Source of the DNA: Stomoxys calcitrans
Lineage: Eukaryota > Arthropoda > Insecta > Diptera > Muscidae
Assembly: GCF_963082655.1 (NCBI RefSeq)
Contig: NC_081554.1
Span: forward strand, 64,198,602-64,262,601
Direction: 5' to 3'
DNA: 64,000 bases
The stretch's first letter is position 1. The number at the start of each line of letters is the position of its first letter. Positions 54,200 through 64,000 of the stretch are shown here, in pieces. The notes beneath the pieces are model-generated. The model ran no database searches and was not told where the DNA came from. It was given only the letters and a program-made list of their open reading frames with translations. A program made the position numbers and the translations under genes.

Positions 54200-54527
54200 A
54201 AAATGTTAATATCGAGCGATGTATACATATGATAGCTATATCTAAATCTGAACCGATTTCCATGAAGTTCACCAGTAATGTCGAGAGCCAAATCGGACGA
54301 ACATATATGGGAGGTATATCCAAATCTAAACCGATTTCCTCCAATAGGCTTCGTCTCTAGGCCGAAAAACATGACTGCATCAAATTTTAAGACAATCAGA
54401 TGAAGACAGACGGACATAGGAAAATCGAATCAGAAAGTGATTCTGAGTCGATCGGTATACCTATCAATGGGTCTAGCTCTTATTCTTCTTAGCGTTGCAA
54501 ATAAATGCACAAATTATAATACCCTAT
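54200..54527 (+). mobile_element. Tandem-repeat element, family C, partial copy
   Basis: gatagctatatctaaatctg, aaccgatttc, gaacatatatgggaggtata, then the conserved block agtgattctgagtcgatcgg and atcaatgggtctagctctta to ataatacccta. 5' part lost against F1. Confidence 0.7.
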
Positions 54528-54840
54528 TCTGAGAAGTCGTCTTGGAACGATAAGTTGAATTTTCATTGACTGAAAAAATGCTGTCTTTTAGCCTTCTATA
54601 ATGTATGATGCAAGAAGTTTAGCGTGTATGTGTATGAGCTATGAGCTCTCTTGTAAAGTCTACTTTCATTAGCAGAAGGGCAACTGTTTTCCTGCGCTGG
54701 GTAGTACATCAGCCAGTGCGTATAATGCATCTTCTCTTTGGAATTTTGGACAATCTTGGTGCAGAATTTAAATCAGTTGAGAAGGTTATTATATAAGGAG
54801 GTTCTTTTTCTTAATCCTTTGCTATTTCAGAAATAAAGCC
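54528..54840. other. Unassigned DNA
   Basis: About 310 bp with no recognised repeat; it ends at the SINE's proposed target duplication (ataaagcc, 54833-54840). Confidence 0.4.
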
Positions 54841-55142
54841 TTGAAAATGCAAATTTGCCCACGAACATTCCTTTAAGGAACCGGGGCAAACTTCTCACAT
54901 ACCAACGAGTGCTGACCGATTCAAGTTGAAGCTCAATGATAAGGGACTTCCTTTTATTATAAGCGAATCACGCCGTTCTCCTAAGGAGAATTGAGAGACG
55001 TTTTTACATGCTATAGCACCTCACAAATGTCGCCAGCATTAGGAGGGGATAACCACCGCTGAACAATTTTTTATGATGTTCTCGCCAGAATTCGAACGCA
55101 GGCGTTCAGCATCATAGGAAGACATGCTAAACTCTAGCTTCC
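54841..55142 (-). mobile_element. tRNA-derived SINE, near full length
   Basis: Reverse orientation: tail gcaaatttgcccacgaacat, body tgctgaccgattcaagttga and gcattaggaggggataacca, head gttctcgccagaattcgaac (B box, one change), gcgttcagcatcataggaag and acatgctaaactctagct (A box). Candidate 8-bp target duplication ataaagcc at 54833-54840 and 55143-55150. Confidence 0.88.
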
Positions 55143-55150
55143 ATAAAGCC

Positions 55151-56251
55151 ATCTCACCTATAAAGGAATAGCCTGGTACCGCACCTAAAATGGCACGAAT
55201 CTTTCGAAGTCCTCAGCATTCACTGTAAGGTAGAGATGTGTTTCCATTTCACAGCTAAGCCTGACAGGAGGGATCATAGATCATAGATCAGATCATTTTC
55301 AATCCCGTCAACTTTTATCCGAATCTTTGCAATTTTTTCATTGAAGAAAATTTCATCAAAACGTCTTAAAGTGGACTACATTTTCTCATCGTCATTGAAA
55401 ACCCAATATTGTGGCCATGGTTCCTTCTCCTCCAATAGACAATTTGTAGCAATCCTTTTAAGCCGATGCAAATAGAAATAATTTCTATTATGGAAAAGAG
55501 AGTAAAATCAACATACACACACAAATGCAGGCATTTGAAGAAGTGTTTATGTATGCTTTCGATATTTTCCTTAGGCTTAATTCAATATTCCAAAGTTTAT
55601 TTTGATAAACATTTGCTGGTGGAGTAATGAATTTAAAGGCAAAACTTGCTCAAGTAAAAACTAAAAACCACAACCACATAATCAACTAATTGAGTAGTTA
55701 CTTCAAAAACTTCACAAATTTCATTTCCAACTCTCTGTGGAAACGTTGCATTTTTTTCTTGCTCATGCCTTAGCTGCAAACATTTCGAAAACTTCTTTCT
55801 CTGTGCTGCCACATTGCTGTCATTTACATTTCATTTTCATTTGAGTTATGACCATCATTTTATTGTCTAATGAACTCATATTTAGAAGGTAATATGACTA
55901 AATTGCAGAAATTCGACAAAACACACTAACAGACACTCTCGCGCAGGATCATTGGAACACAAAGTTAAGGATTTGCAGGAGTGTTGTGGGGCAAAGGGAG
56001 CTAAAAAGTGGTCGTTTCCGGTCAATAATTTTTCGCACATTTACAACATTTTGCAAAAGGTCAAACTGATAAAGTTTGGGTGTTCACTGTATGGTCAACA
56101 GAAATACCAGAAACATAAATAACCGGAAAACTTTGTTACGCCACATTATTTTGCAGAATAATGGAACGAAACTCAAGGATAATCAGACAAAGCAAACAAG
56201 AAAAAGACAAAAGTGTGGGAGGCAATTTTTTAGCTTTTATATTAACAAATA
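55151..56251. other. Mostly unique DNA
   Basis: No recognised family across 1.1 kb. No open frame above 60 residues with a domain. A short tandem cagatcatagatca-like repeat lies near 55280. Confidence 0.4.
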
Positions 56252-56536
56252 ATGTTACTAGGGCAATGGTAACATGTCCGCCTTTGACGCTGAACGCCTG
56301 GGTTCAAATCCCGGCGAGACCATCAGAAAAAATATTCCGCTGAGGCTTTCCTTTCCTAATGCTGGCAACATTTGTGAGGAACTATGCCATGTAAAATTTC
56401 TCTCTAAAAGAGGTGTTGCACTGCGGCACGCCGTTCGGACTCGGCTATAAAAAGGAGGCCCCTTATCATTGAGCATACACTTGAATCGATCAGCACTCAT
56501 TGGCATGTGAGAAGTTTGCCCCCGTTCCTTAGTGGA
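56252..56536 (+). mobile_element. tRNA-derived SINE
   Basis: Head caatggtaacatgtccgcct, gacgctgaacgcctgggttc, aaatcccggcgagaccatca; body cacgccgttcggactcggct, ataaaaaggaggccccttat, tcattgagcat; tail to ccccgttccttagtgga. The A-box side is slightly truncated. Confidence 0.88.
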
Positions 56537-56556
56537 TTAGGGAGAAGGTTTTAGTT

Positions 56557-56877
56557 GTGACAATATGTTCGCAAAATCCAATCGATGAGGTTCAGGATTG
56601 GAGGGTCTCCCTGGAGCATTCCTTCTCCGACCATCGCTACATAAGGTTTGGAATAGCAGGGCCAGTGCCGAATCCGATAAGCTTCCGTAGTAAGTTGAAA
56701 ACCAACTGTCCAAATTCGGAAGACTACTCAGAAAAAGATTTGGACAAATATGATTTAGATTGTCCAAGCATAGAAGACATTGACGACAATGTCAACAGGA
56801 TTACGACTGCACTGGTAGGGTCCTTCGAAGATAGTTGTCCTCTTCGGGAAAGGAATTCAGCCCAAGAAAAACCCTGA
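56557..56877 (+). pseudogene. F1 AP-endonuclease C-terminus and linker
   Basis: 106 open residues. SFSDHRYIRFGI (Asp25, His26) is the terminal catalytic block of APE-type LINE endonucleases. The linker LDKYDLDCPSIEDIDDNVNR, ITTALVGSFEDSCPLRER follows. After a stop the frame continues MTADFIT, HIIKKRKFIGI to the SINE. Confidence 0.85.
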
Positions 56878-56937
56878 ATGACCGCAGACTTTATAACAGT
56901 GCACATCATAAAAAAGCGGAAGTTTATTGGGATTCGT

Positions 56938-57238
56938 AGGTCACCGTAGCACAGAGGTTAGCATACCCGCCTATGACGCCGAACCCCTGGGTTCAAATCC
57001 CCTCGTGAACATCAACAAAATTTTCGGTGTTGGTTATCCTCTTACTATGACTGGCTACATTTGTGAGGTATCATGCCATGTTGAAACTTCTCTACCAAGT
57101 GGTGTCACTATGCGGCACGCTGTTCGGACTCGGTGTAAAAAAGGAGGCCCCTTATCATTGGCTTAAACTTTAATCGGACTGCACTCATTGATATGAGAGA
57201 AGTATTCCCTGTTCCTTAATGGAATGTTCATGGAAATT
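56938..57238 (+). mobile_element. tRNA-derived SINE, full length, inside F1
   Basis: Head starts ggtcaccgtagcacagaggt (A box tagcacagagg), tagcatacccgcctatgac, B box gggttcaaatcc; body tgtcactatgcggcacgctg, ttcggactcggtg, ggccccttatcattgg; tail ccttaatggaatgttcatgg. Flanked by similar ttattgggat (56926) and tatatcgggat (57249), an imperfect ~10-bp target duplication. It splits the F1 codons E-V-Y-W-D. Confidence 0.9.
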
Positions 57239-57721
57239 TAAGTCGTTAGTATATCGGGATGTGTATTACACGAGCGGCAAAACGTGCCTCCTGAAAGCTA
57301 TTCTGCGACCAGGTCGATAGCGTTAATGATGCCGCCAAGATGAACAAGTTCTTGGACAGGAAACTGAATTGGAATTGACACATTCAGGAGCGTACTGAGA
57401 AGGCTCACAGATGTTGGGCACTATGTAGATGGGCCGTAGGCTCGAAATGGGGCCTGAATCTGAGGATAGTCCACTGGCGTGCAATCAGTTCAGAGAACAT
57501 GTGGTCTTGGCATAGGCGAAGCCATGAGGACCACCGATTTAGGCAAGCAGTGGTCCACTGTCAAGTCATTCTCGGACCCCGGTAGACGGGATGACAAAAC
57601 CTCAGTTACTTTTGGCGAACTAACCATGACAAATTCGAAGAGATGCGCCTGGTTGTTCAACCGTCAAATTATTGTGCATCCCGAGAGTGACGGTCAAAGA
57701 TGAGAGCCTTTCGTCGTATCC

Positions 57722-58657
57722 GTGGTCTCCGAGGCGATGAACAGCCATCATTATTTACCTTGGGCGAAGTTGCGAATGTCATTCTTGGAGGCAACTCATC
57801 CAAGGCGTTGGGCCCCGACGGAGACTACATTGATGTTGAAGAACCTGCATTTACCTGGAGTTGAGTATTTGACTACTGTCCTCAATCTATCTTTGAACAC
57901 TCTTATAGATCCCGATGTCTGGAAAATGGGCGGAGTGATCCCGCTATTGAAGCCTAGAAAGGTCCCAAGTTTGAGGGAGTCGTATAGACCGATCTCCCTT
58001 CTCTCACCATTAGCAAAGACGCTTGAGGCAATACTCCTGCCGAGCCTCGTAGGAGAATTTCCATTCGCCGAGCATCAACATGGGTTTCGAAGACTGCATA
58101 GCACAACAACTGCTTTGCATGCCATCACCGCACACATTTGCCGTGGCTTTAATCAACCAAGGACATGTGATAGAACGTTCCTTGTGACAATGGACCTACC
58201 GAAGCGATTCGACACGGTCAGCCATACCAAACTTTTTGAGAACATCGCCAAAGCGTCCCTCCAGCTAGGCCTGACACGCTGGGTCACGAATTATCTGTGT
58301 GGCCGCCAGTCATTTGTGGAATTTAGGGATAAGAAGTTGAAACACCGTAGAGTGAAACAGGGAGTTACCCAAGGCGGAGTGATATCTCCGGCACTGTTTA
58401 ACCTTTACCTATCTTCCATTCCACCGCCTCCAGGCGGCATAGAGATCGTATCATATGGGGACGATTGTACGATCATGGCATCAGGCCAATCACCCATTGT
58501 TGACATCTGCGATAGGTTGAACGTCTACCTCAACGAACTTGCGCCATATTTCGCTGCAAGAATTATGAAAATATCTGTCAACAAATCTTCAGTCACATTT
58601 TTCACTAAAAATACACGTGAGGTGAATACCGAGTTGACTGTAAAGGTCGATGAATAA
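57722..58657 (+). CDS. LINE3 reverse transcriptase, longest ORF in window, ends at premature stop
   Basis: A 311-residue frame. RT motifs in order: ESYRPISLLSPLAKTLEAIL (86-105), EHQHGFRRLHSTTTALHAI (117-135), motif A FLVTMDLPKRFDTVSH (153-168, Asp158; usual KAF reads KRF), WVTNYLCGRQSFVE (187-200), motif B VKQGVTQGGVISPALFN (211-227), motif C SYGDDCT (244-250, Asp247-248), then ISVNKSSVTFFT. All three catalytic Asp are kept. Residues before about 40 are out of register: the homologous start RAFRRIRGLRGDEQPSLFTL is in another frame just upstream, so a frameshift lies near 57815. TAA at 58655 is premature, since the same frame continues MIPTIKCPKILGVTFDSSYT. No upstream endonuclease: 5' truncation. 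Confidence 0.9.
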   Translation: MVSEAMNSHHYLPWAKLRMSFLEATHPRRWAPTETTLMLKNLHLPGVEYLTTVLNLSLNTLIDPDVWKMGGVIPLLKPRKVPSLRESYRPISLLSPLAKTLEAILLPSLVGEFPFAEHQHGFRRLHSTTTALHAITAHICRGFNQPRTCDRTFLVTMDLPKRFDTVSHTKLFENIAKASLQLGLTRWVTNYLCGRQSFVEFRDKKLKHRRVKQGVTQGGVISPALFNLYLSSIPPPPGGIEIVSYGDDCTIMASGQSPIVDICDRLNVYLNELAPYFAARIMKISVNKSSVTFFTKNTREVNTELTVKVDE

Positions 58658-59210
58658 ATGATTCCGACCATCAAGTGTCCCAAAATACTTGGCGTCACAT
58701 TTGACAGCTCTTACACTTTCTCCCCACATGACACAGCAATTTGCGATAAACTCAATAGTAGAAACAAGGTCCTCAAGTTACATGCCGGCATCACTTGGGG
58801 TGCAGGCAAATAAACCTTGTGGACCACGTACAAAGCAATTGGCCGGTCTGTGGTAAGTTATGCAGCGCCAGTGTGGACTCGTCAGTTATGTGACACGCTG
58901 TAGAATAATAATCATCTGCCAGAATACCCGCCCTCCGAACTGCGACGGGCTCTCTCCTCAGTTCTCATGTGGACCACCTCCATCAGAAGACAAAGATCTT
59001 ACCAGTGCGAAGACATAACCACATGCTGTCTACGTAATACCTTTTGGGCTGAGACCATCTTAGTCATCATCTTGTGGATAGTTATCCACTGGCGACGTGC
59101 AAGATGTATGTCCCGATTTTAACCGGGGCCACACAATACACGTCACACGTATTTAACTGCCCAGCCATCCCCACTCGACTCAGACGAGATCTCTGTGGAC
59201 GCACCCCATC
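58658..59210 (+). pseudogene. LINE3 ORF2 C-terminal part, broken
   Basis: In the same frame after the stop: CPKILGVTFDSSYTFSPHDT, SRNKVLKLHAGITWGAGK, stop, TLWTTYKAIGRSVVSYAAPV, WTRQLCDTL, then more stops. The C-terminal region with AKILPV-type and LTA-P-HP-type residues is unrecognisable except for LTAQPSPLDSDEIS. Confidence 0.8.
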
Positions 59211-59298
59211 TTAGTCGTAGAGTTCCTGGGTCTTGATACTCATCAGAATCAAGCAGACGAAAGATAGCACACAACAAATTGATACAACAACAACAACG

Positions 59299-59480
59299 TG
59301 AGGACCAAACCTACTAGGTTACTGGAGACAATTCTGGATATCCGACGCATTTACAAACAGTTTAAGTGTGAGACAGCCACTACGGATATTAGATTTAAAG
59401 CGATGGGAAAATGTATGGAAGATTGGAGCAGCCGAGGCGAAGATAGGAAACCTAGATGGAAAGGAAGTGGTTTCCGATCG
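59299..59480 (+). pseudogene. F1 thumb remainder after LINE insertion
   Basis: MRTKPTRLLETILDIRRIYK, QFKCETATTDIRFKAMGKCM, EDWSSRGEDRKPRWKGSGF continue the F1 thumb interrupted at 57533. Homologous to LDIRPIDIQFKCEVATAAMR at 18480-18420. Confidence 0.8.
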
Positions 59481-60605
59481 GATCCGGGCGGAATCGCAGC
59501 ACTGCTCATAAATGTAATTAACCAAAGACGGCCAGAAGTGCTACAGAAACTCTAGCTGATATCTTTCCGGATATTCCCAGATACATGGAAACAGCAAATA
59601 ATTGTTTTGATCACCACGGTGAAAGGTGATTCGGAATCGTCATTCAGGCCACTGTGTATGGTGGACATTGCAGGCAAGCATCTGGAGCCCGATCCCCCAC
59701 CCGAAGTAATTTTATTCAATAATTTATTCGCGATTTGGATACACAGTGAGGTGTCCCCTCCCCCGAAATTAAGTCTCGGCTAAAATCCTTATAGCAGACC
59801 TATCATCTATTTCATTGCAGGCCAACTGAACTTGTCGACGTATCTAGAAAGTATCATGAAAAGCAACCTTAGGGACAATGTACTCTTCTATTCTTACATC
59901 GAGGGAACGGGAGGTAAAAAGTAACCTCGAGCTGCTCAAAATTCCTCTGGAAGTTTACTGGGGGTGGAAGTACCAGAAACACACATTTCTGTTAGGATAT
60001 GCAGAAGGCATTGCCGCTGTAATCACGGCAAGATAAACTACGGAGGAGTCGCAACGAAATATAAAGTAGTTGTGAACCAGAAACTGGTGTCTGAACCGGC
60101 AGTCCTCGACAAGTCTGTCCCGCAGTCTTCGCCAATAGACCTACCGGGTTTGGAACGGATCGCAATATATTACCCCAAACTTAACACAAACCTGGAATCT
60201 TCTTTAGGGGATATTCGATAGGTTAGGCTACGCATGTGGCCCTCAAAATAATAGGCCAGGCAGATGGACCTTTAGGCCCATTGCCAATACACGTCAAAAC
60301 ATCACACAATATCTGAACACGAATACTTTCGCAACTTCCTTCAGAGTATGGGTAAATACAGTTCACCGTTCCGAATCTGCAAAGAAGAAAAGGAGATATA
60401 GTTGATGTAGATAAAGGTGAACAAACTCTATTTAGATGGCGTGACTGCTGGGAACCACTAGAGGAGGAGATGGGAGAAATAAGAACAGAAATACAACAAC
60501 GAAGATTGGCAACAGCGCGGATAGCTGGAGATCTGTGTCAAATGCACGGAAATTCAGACGTATAGTACAAGGGATCCATCACGAAGGAAGGAGGTGCGAG
60601 TGTGG
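59481..60605 (+). mobile_element. R1-like non-LTR retrotransposon remnant
   Basis: FPDTWKQQIIVLITTVKGDS (about 59570), SSFRPLCMVDIAGKHLEPDP: the R1-clade RT start. After a deletion, GYAEGIAAVITAR (about 59995) corresponds to YADDIAAVITAR with the catalytic DD changed to EG. The downstream reading RRLATARIAGDLCQMHGNS (about 60500) fits the C-terminus. Heavily decayed; the 85-residue frame 59964-60221 is not in the ancestral register. Confidence 0.7.
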
Positions 60606-61204
60606 TTCCGTGGTGTTTTCTTATACCAAAAATTAATACTTCTATATGTTCTAAAGGCAACGACAAAAAAATATCTCCCCCTCTAAGTTGGTTTAACAAT
60701 ATTTTATACCTCATGTTAGGTTTACAACATTCGAACAGGGCAAACTTATTTTTAAAACTTTTTTCATGCTTTATTTGTCTCCTGTTTTGTTTGTGCTTGT
60801 GTCTCAATTTTATAGGTCATTGTAATCTATTGTTTTATGTCTTTTAAATGTTTCCTTTTTTATTTTGTTCTTTGGTTTTTTGTTTTTGTTTTTTTTTTTT
60901 TTTTTTTGTCATCGTTACACAACAATGTGTAAAATTTCACCAAAGCATTACACCAACAAACTTAACGGATGATTAATAATGTTGGTTTATCTTTATGTTC
61001 CTCTGGTTGGAAACTCTTGTGGTTGATTTCTTTTTCCTTGTTGCCTTGCCTTACATTGGGAAGGCTTTCAAACATTGTATGTGTGTAGACTATGAAATTA
61101 AGAAAAAATAAGACAGGAATAAATAAAAATATCGCTTTGTTAGAATGAAACAAACTTCATACACCAGAGTTGGAAGATAAGTTGGTTGGGTGTTTTAAAA
61201 TAAT
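60606..61204. other. Unique-looking DNA with T-run
   Basis: No recognised element. A T-rich tract at 60860-60908 includes a ~21-base T run. Short frames on both strands are hydrophobic, from T-richness. Confidence 0.4.
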
Positions 61205-62136
61205 TCAATAACAAGTAAAAAAGTGCTAAGTTTGGTCGGACAAAACTAGGGAATCCATCACCATTGTGCTTAAACTTTGCAGTGCCAAACCAGCCAAAAA
61301 TTTAAACTTTTTGGTGCCGTAGAAGACTAACCGGGTTTAGTAGACTGATTTGAACTGTACTTCGAGGCCACAATAAAATACTATGTGCAAAATTTACGCA
61401 AAATTGGATAGCACTTCCGGCTTCCAGGGCCTCAAGATGTCAAATAGAGTGATCGGTTTATATGTGAGATAATCAATTTATATTGGGTTGCCCAAAAAGT
61501 AATTGTGGATTTTTCATATAGTCGGCGTTGACAAATTTTTTCAACGGCTTGTGACTCTGTAATTGCATTCTTTCTTCTGTCAGTTATCAGCTGTTATATT
61601 TAGCTTGCTTTAGAAAAAAAAAATGTAAAAAAAGTATATTTGATTAAAGTTCATTCTAAGTTTTATTAAAAATGCATTTACTTTCTTTTAAAAAATCCGC
61701 AATTACTTTTTGAGCAACCCTAGATCGATTTGAACCATACTTATTATGGTTGTTGAAAGTAGTAATGGAACCCTATGTGTAAAATGTCAGCCCAATCGGA
61801 TAACAATAGCGGCTCAAGATATCCAATCGGTTTATAGGGGGGCTATATGAGATTATATACCGATTTGGACCATACTTAAAACGGATGTTGAAAGCCGTAC
61901 CATAGCAACTCATTCAAAATTCCAACTCAATCGGACGACTCAGTTCGATTGCGACTCCCGGGAGCTTAAGATGTCTAATTGAAAGACAACCTTATTTGGG
62001 AGTTATATCCAAATCTAAACCGATATGGCACATTTGCAATCCCTAACGACCTATATCAACAAAAAGTGTCTGTGCAAAATTTCAAGTTTATATATACGGC
62101 GATCAAGACGTCAAGACGATCACGTACATGTATATA
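61205..62136 (+). mobile_element. Mini-me-like element with MITE, truncated at core
   Basis: Head ataacaagtaaaaaagtgct, aagtttggtcggacaaaact; diverged units; MITE at 61483-61720; final part gcaaaatttcaagtttatat, gacgatcacgtacatgtata ends where the mariner begins, i.e. at the TA-rich core. GTCY tract lost. Confidence 0.75.
61483..61720 (+). mobile_element. 238-bp MITE with TA target duplication (copy 5)
   Basis: Left end ttgggttgcccaaaaagtaa, right end tttttgagcaaccc (one change, last bases lost); TA at 61481-61482 and 61721-61722. Inserted in a mini-me internal unit. Confidence 0.95.
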
Positions 62137-62952
62137 ATGGGTGATTTTTTAGCTATTACAATATATTTTTGGCAAAACTGGTTTAAACAGCTCACTCACG
62201 TTTCGTGGGTTGTTTCACTTTCAAACTTCTTGAGTTTGGTCTATAATTTAACCATGAATCGTCTTACAAACGAGAAACACATGCAAATTATTGAATTTTG
62301 TTATCAAGATGCGTGATCTGTTAAGAAAGTTCATCGCGCGAAAAATTGTGTTCAACGACGAAGGTAATTTTTGGGTCAATTGATACGTAAATAAGCAGAA
62401 TTTTCGATTTTGGAGTGAAGATCAGCCAGAAGCATTGCAAGATCTATCAACGCATCCAGAAAAAGTCACAGTTTGGTGCGGTTTATAGGCTGGTGGCATC
62501 ATTGGACCGTACTTCTTCAAAGATGATGCGAATCGTAACGTAACTGTGAATGGTGAGCGCTACCGTGAGATGATATCTAACTTTTTTTTTTGCCCAAAAC
62601 GCAAGAGCTTGACCTGCATTACATGTGGTTTCAACAAAACAGTGGCACATGCCTTATAGCACGCGTAACATTGGTCTTTTTGAGAGGCGAGTTCGGTGAA
62701 CATTTTATTTCACGTTAGGGAGCGGTCAATTGACCGCCTTGATCGTGCGATTTAACGCCTTTAGACTAATTTTTGTGGGGCTATGTTAAAGCTCGTGTCT
62801 ATGCAGACAATCCCGCTTCAATTGACCCATTGGACGAGAACATTGAAGCATTTATTTGTGAGATACCGGCTCAAACTCTACCATCATCCAAGAAACGCTT
62901 CCACAACCGAACGCTCGTAAGAAGGAGGCGAAGACGATAACCCACTCACCCT
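62137..62952 (+). mobile_element. Mariner (DD41D/rosa-like), internally deleted (copy C)
   Basis: Left end gggtgattttttagctatta, right end cactcaccc. MNRLTNEKHMQIIEFCYQDA starts at 62252. The frame is lost at KKVHRA, joined to KIVFNDEGNFW: a different deletion junction from copy A. The core reads QNFRFWSEDQPEALQDLSTH, PEKVTVWCGL, GIIGPYFFKDDANRNVTVNG, ERYREMISNFFF; the second catalytic Asp is changed (FQQN). Then EFGEHFISR, SCDLTPLD, FLWGYVKARVYADNPASID. It keeps more of the 3' half than copies A and B. Confidence 0.85.
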
Positions 62953-62980
62953 TCGCCATGTTGTCATACTTTTACATAAC

Positions 62981-64000
62981 ACATGTAAGAGAATGCTACG
63001 TTCGGCATGGCCGAATCTTATATACCCTCCACCATAGATCACATTTGAAGAGTTCTTTGCGCGGTAGCTTTTTTTGGCAAACAAAGAATAATGGATAAGA
63101 ATTGTTATGCTCTTGGAGCTTAATCAAGTTATAGTTCGATTCGGACCATAAGTGAATTGTATGTTGAAGACCATAATAGAAGTCATTGGGTAATATTTCA
63201 GATAAGAGTTGCGCCTTGCAGGGGCTCAAAAAGCATAAACGGGAAAACGGTTTATATGAGAGCTGTATCAGGCTCGATCGATTCAGACCATATTGGACAC
63301 GTATATTGGAGGTCATGGGAGAAAACGTTGTACAAAATTTAAGCCAAATCGGATAATAATTACGCCCTCTAGTGGCTCAAGAAGCCAAGATTCCATATCG
63401 GTTTATATAGCAGCTGTAGCAGGTTATAGACCGATTCGAACCATACTTAGCAAAATTGTAGGAAGTCATAACAAAACACTTCATGCCAAATTTCAGCCAA
63501 ATCGGATGACAATTGCGCCCTCTAGAGGCCCAGGCAGTCAAGATCCCATATCACTTTATATGGCTGCTATATCAGGTTATGTACCGATTTCATTTCCATA
63601 CTTAACACAGTTGTTGAAAGTCATAACGAAATACTTGGTGCCAATTTTCAGCTAAATCGGATGAGAATTGAGCCCTCTAGAGACTTAGGAAGTCATGATC
63701 CAAGATCGGTTTATGCAAATGCAAAATTTGCCCATGAACATTCCACTAAGGAACAGGGGCAAACTTCGTATCAATGAGTGCTGTCCGATTCAAGTTTAAG
63801 CTCAATGATAAGGGACCTACTTTACATGGCACAGTACCTCAGTACAGTTGCCAGCATTAGGAGGGGAAAACCACAGATGAAAATTTTTTCTGATGGTCTC
63901 GCCAGGATTCGAACCCAGGCGTTCAGCGTCATAGGCGGACATGCCAACCTCTGCGCTACGGTGGCCTCCAGATCGGTTTATATGACATCTATATCAGGTA
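62981..64000 (+). mobile_element. Mini-me/Helentron-like element, runs off the window
   Basis: Head acatgtaagagaatgctacg, ttcggcatggccgaatctta, tataccctccaccatag; five or more units; a SINE is inserted in one unit at 63715-63969, after which the unit resumes (gatcggtttatatgacatct). The 3' end is beyond 64000. Confidence 0.85.
63715..63969 (-). mobile_element. tRNA-derived SINE with 12-bp target duplication
   Basis: Reverse orientation: tail gcaaatgcaaaatttgccca, body tgctgtccgattcaagttta and gcattaggaggggaaaacca, head ggtctcgccaggattcgaac (intact B box), gcgttcagcgtcataggcgg and acatgccaacctctgcgcta (A box), cggtggcc. The duplication agatcggtttat is exact at 63703-63714 and 63970-63981. The middle of the body (pseudo-Cys ccgttcgg part) is deleted. 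Confidence 0.95.

Larger units (their letters stand above)
57534..59298 (+). mobile_element. CAA-tailed non-LTR retrotransposon (LINE3), 5'-truncated
   Basis: Flanked by an exact 9-bp target duplication tgaggacca (57525-57533 and 59299-59307). It contains an RT (57722-58657 and on) and ends with (CAA)n at about 59283-59297. Different from F1, F2 and RTE. Single nonsense and frameshift changes, so relatively young compared with its host. Confidence 0.9.
56537..59480 (+). mobile_element. Non-LTR retrotransposon F1, copy carrying a SINE and a LINE
   Basis: Endonuclease end (56557-56877), linker (to 56937), SINE insertion (56938-57238), linker continuation (57245-57350), then a deletion into the thumb (57355-57533), LINE insertion (57534-59298), and thumb remainder (59299-59480). 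RT palm is deleted between 57350 and 57355. Confidence 0.85.

Noticed and set aside
59964..60221. 85-residue frame as a novel Cys-rich peptide
   Set aside because: It is an out-of-register reading of the decayed R1-like RT (GYAEGIAAVITAR is in another frame).
63890..63969. Possible tRNA gene (A and B boxes)
   Set aside because: It is the head of a SINE: it lacks a proper anticodon arm and acceptor pairing, and continues into the SINE body with a target duplication.

Overview
This is eukaryotic DNA from a higher fly. I infer a calyptrate/muscid (house fly, stable fly or horn fly type). Three things support this: many dispersed repeats with the 'ggtttatatggcagctatat' motif, a dipteran mini-me/DINE-type conserved core ('gatcaagaatatatatactt' plus GTCY and TA microsatellites), and rosa-like mariner remnants. 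I found no convincing host protein-coding exon, no genuine tRNA or rRNA gene, no CRISPR array and nothing operon-like. The window reads as AT-rich intergenic or intronic DNA about three-quarters filled with nested, mostly dead transposable elements.

Main element families. (1) Mini-me/Helentron-like elements of about 0.8-1.6 kb: a conserved head ('gtgctaagttcggccgggcc'), a variable number of ~153-bp internal units, a GTCY microsatellite, the core, and an inverted 'tataccctccaccat' end. (2) A second tandem-repeat element (called D here), with ~120-130-bp units rich in CCCC and a GTCAGCTAGT terminus. (3) Two RNase H-bearing non-LTR retrotransposon families: F1, and F2 whose first ORF is DUF4780-like. 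There are also single remnants of an RTE-type LINE, an R1-like LINE and a CAA-tailed LINE (LINE3), plus a piece of another LINE inside a mariner. (4) Mariner elements: three internally deleted DD41D/rosa-like copies and one other mariner. (5) Five nearly identical ~236-bp MITEs with 'ttgggttgcccaaaaagtaa' ends and TA target duplications. (6) A tRNA-derived SINE of ~300 bp in about ten full or partial copies.

Layout. 1-6 kb: mariner, mini-me copies and an F1 reverse-transcriptase fragment split by a mini-me. 6-14.5 kb: a decayed F2 LINE interrupted by a MITE, a mariner (itself containing another LINE piece) and a mini-me, then a second F2 fragment. 15.6-17.5 kb: element D holding a SINE. 17.7-22.3 kb: F1 and two head-to-tail F2 fragments, reverse strand. 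22.3-26 kb: mini-me with MITE, unique DNA and a 377-bp tandem duplication. 26-32 kb: F2 and F1 fragments, a 676-bp composite tandem repeat and an RTE. 32-45 kb: mini-me arrays, element D, a SINE, MITEs and a large GGAC/GGAT minisatellite. 45-54.5 kb: mariner, D copies, mini-me and F1. 54.5-61 kb: SINEs, F1 carrying a CAA-tailed LINE with clear target duplication, and an R1-like remnant. 61-64 kb: mini-me with MITE, mariner, mini-me with a SINE flanked by a 12-bp target duplication.

The elements do not cooperate as a pathway; the value is in the insertion history. The freshest signals are the MITEs, the 12-bp SINE duplication at 63.7 kb, the LINE at 57.5-59.3 kb and the near-identical 676-bp tandem copies. 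I did not find a new functional system.
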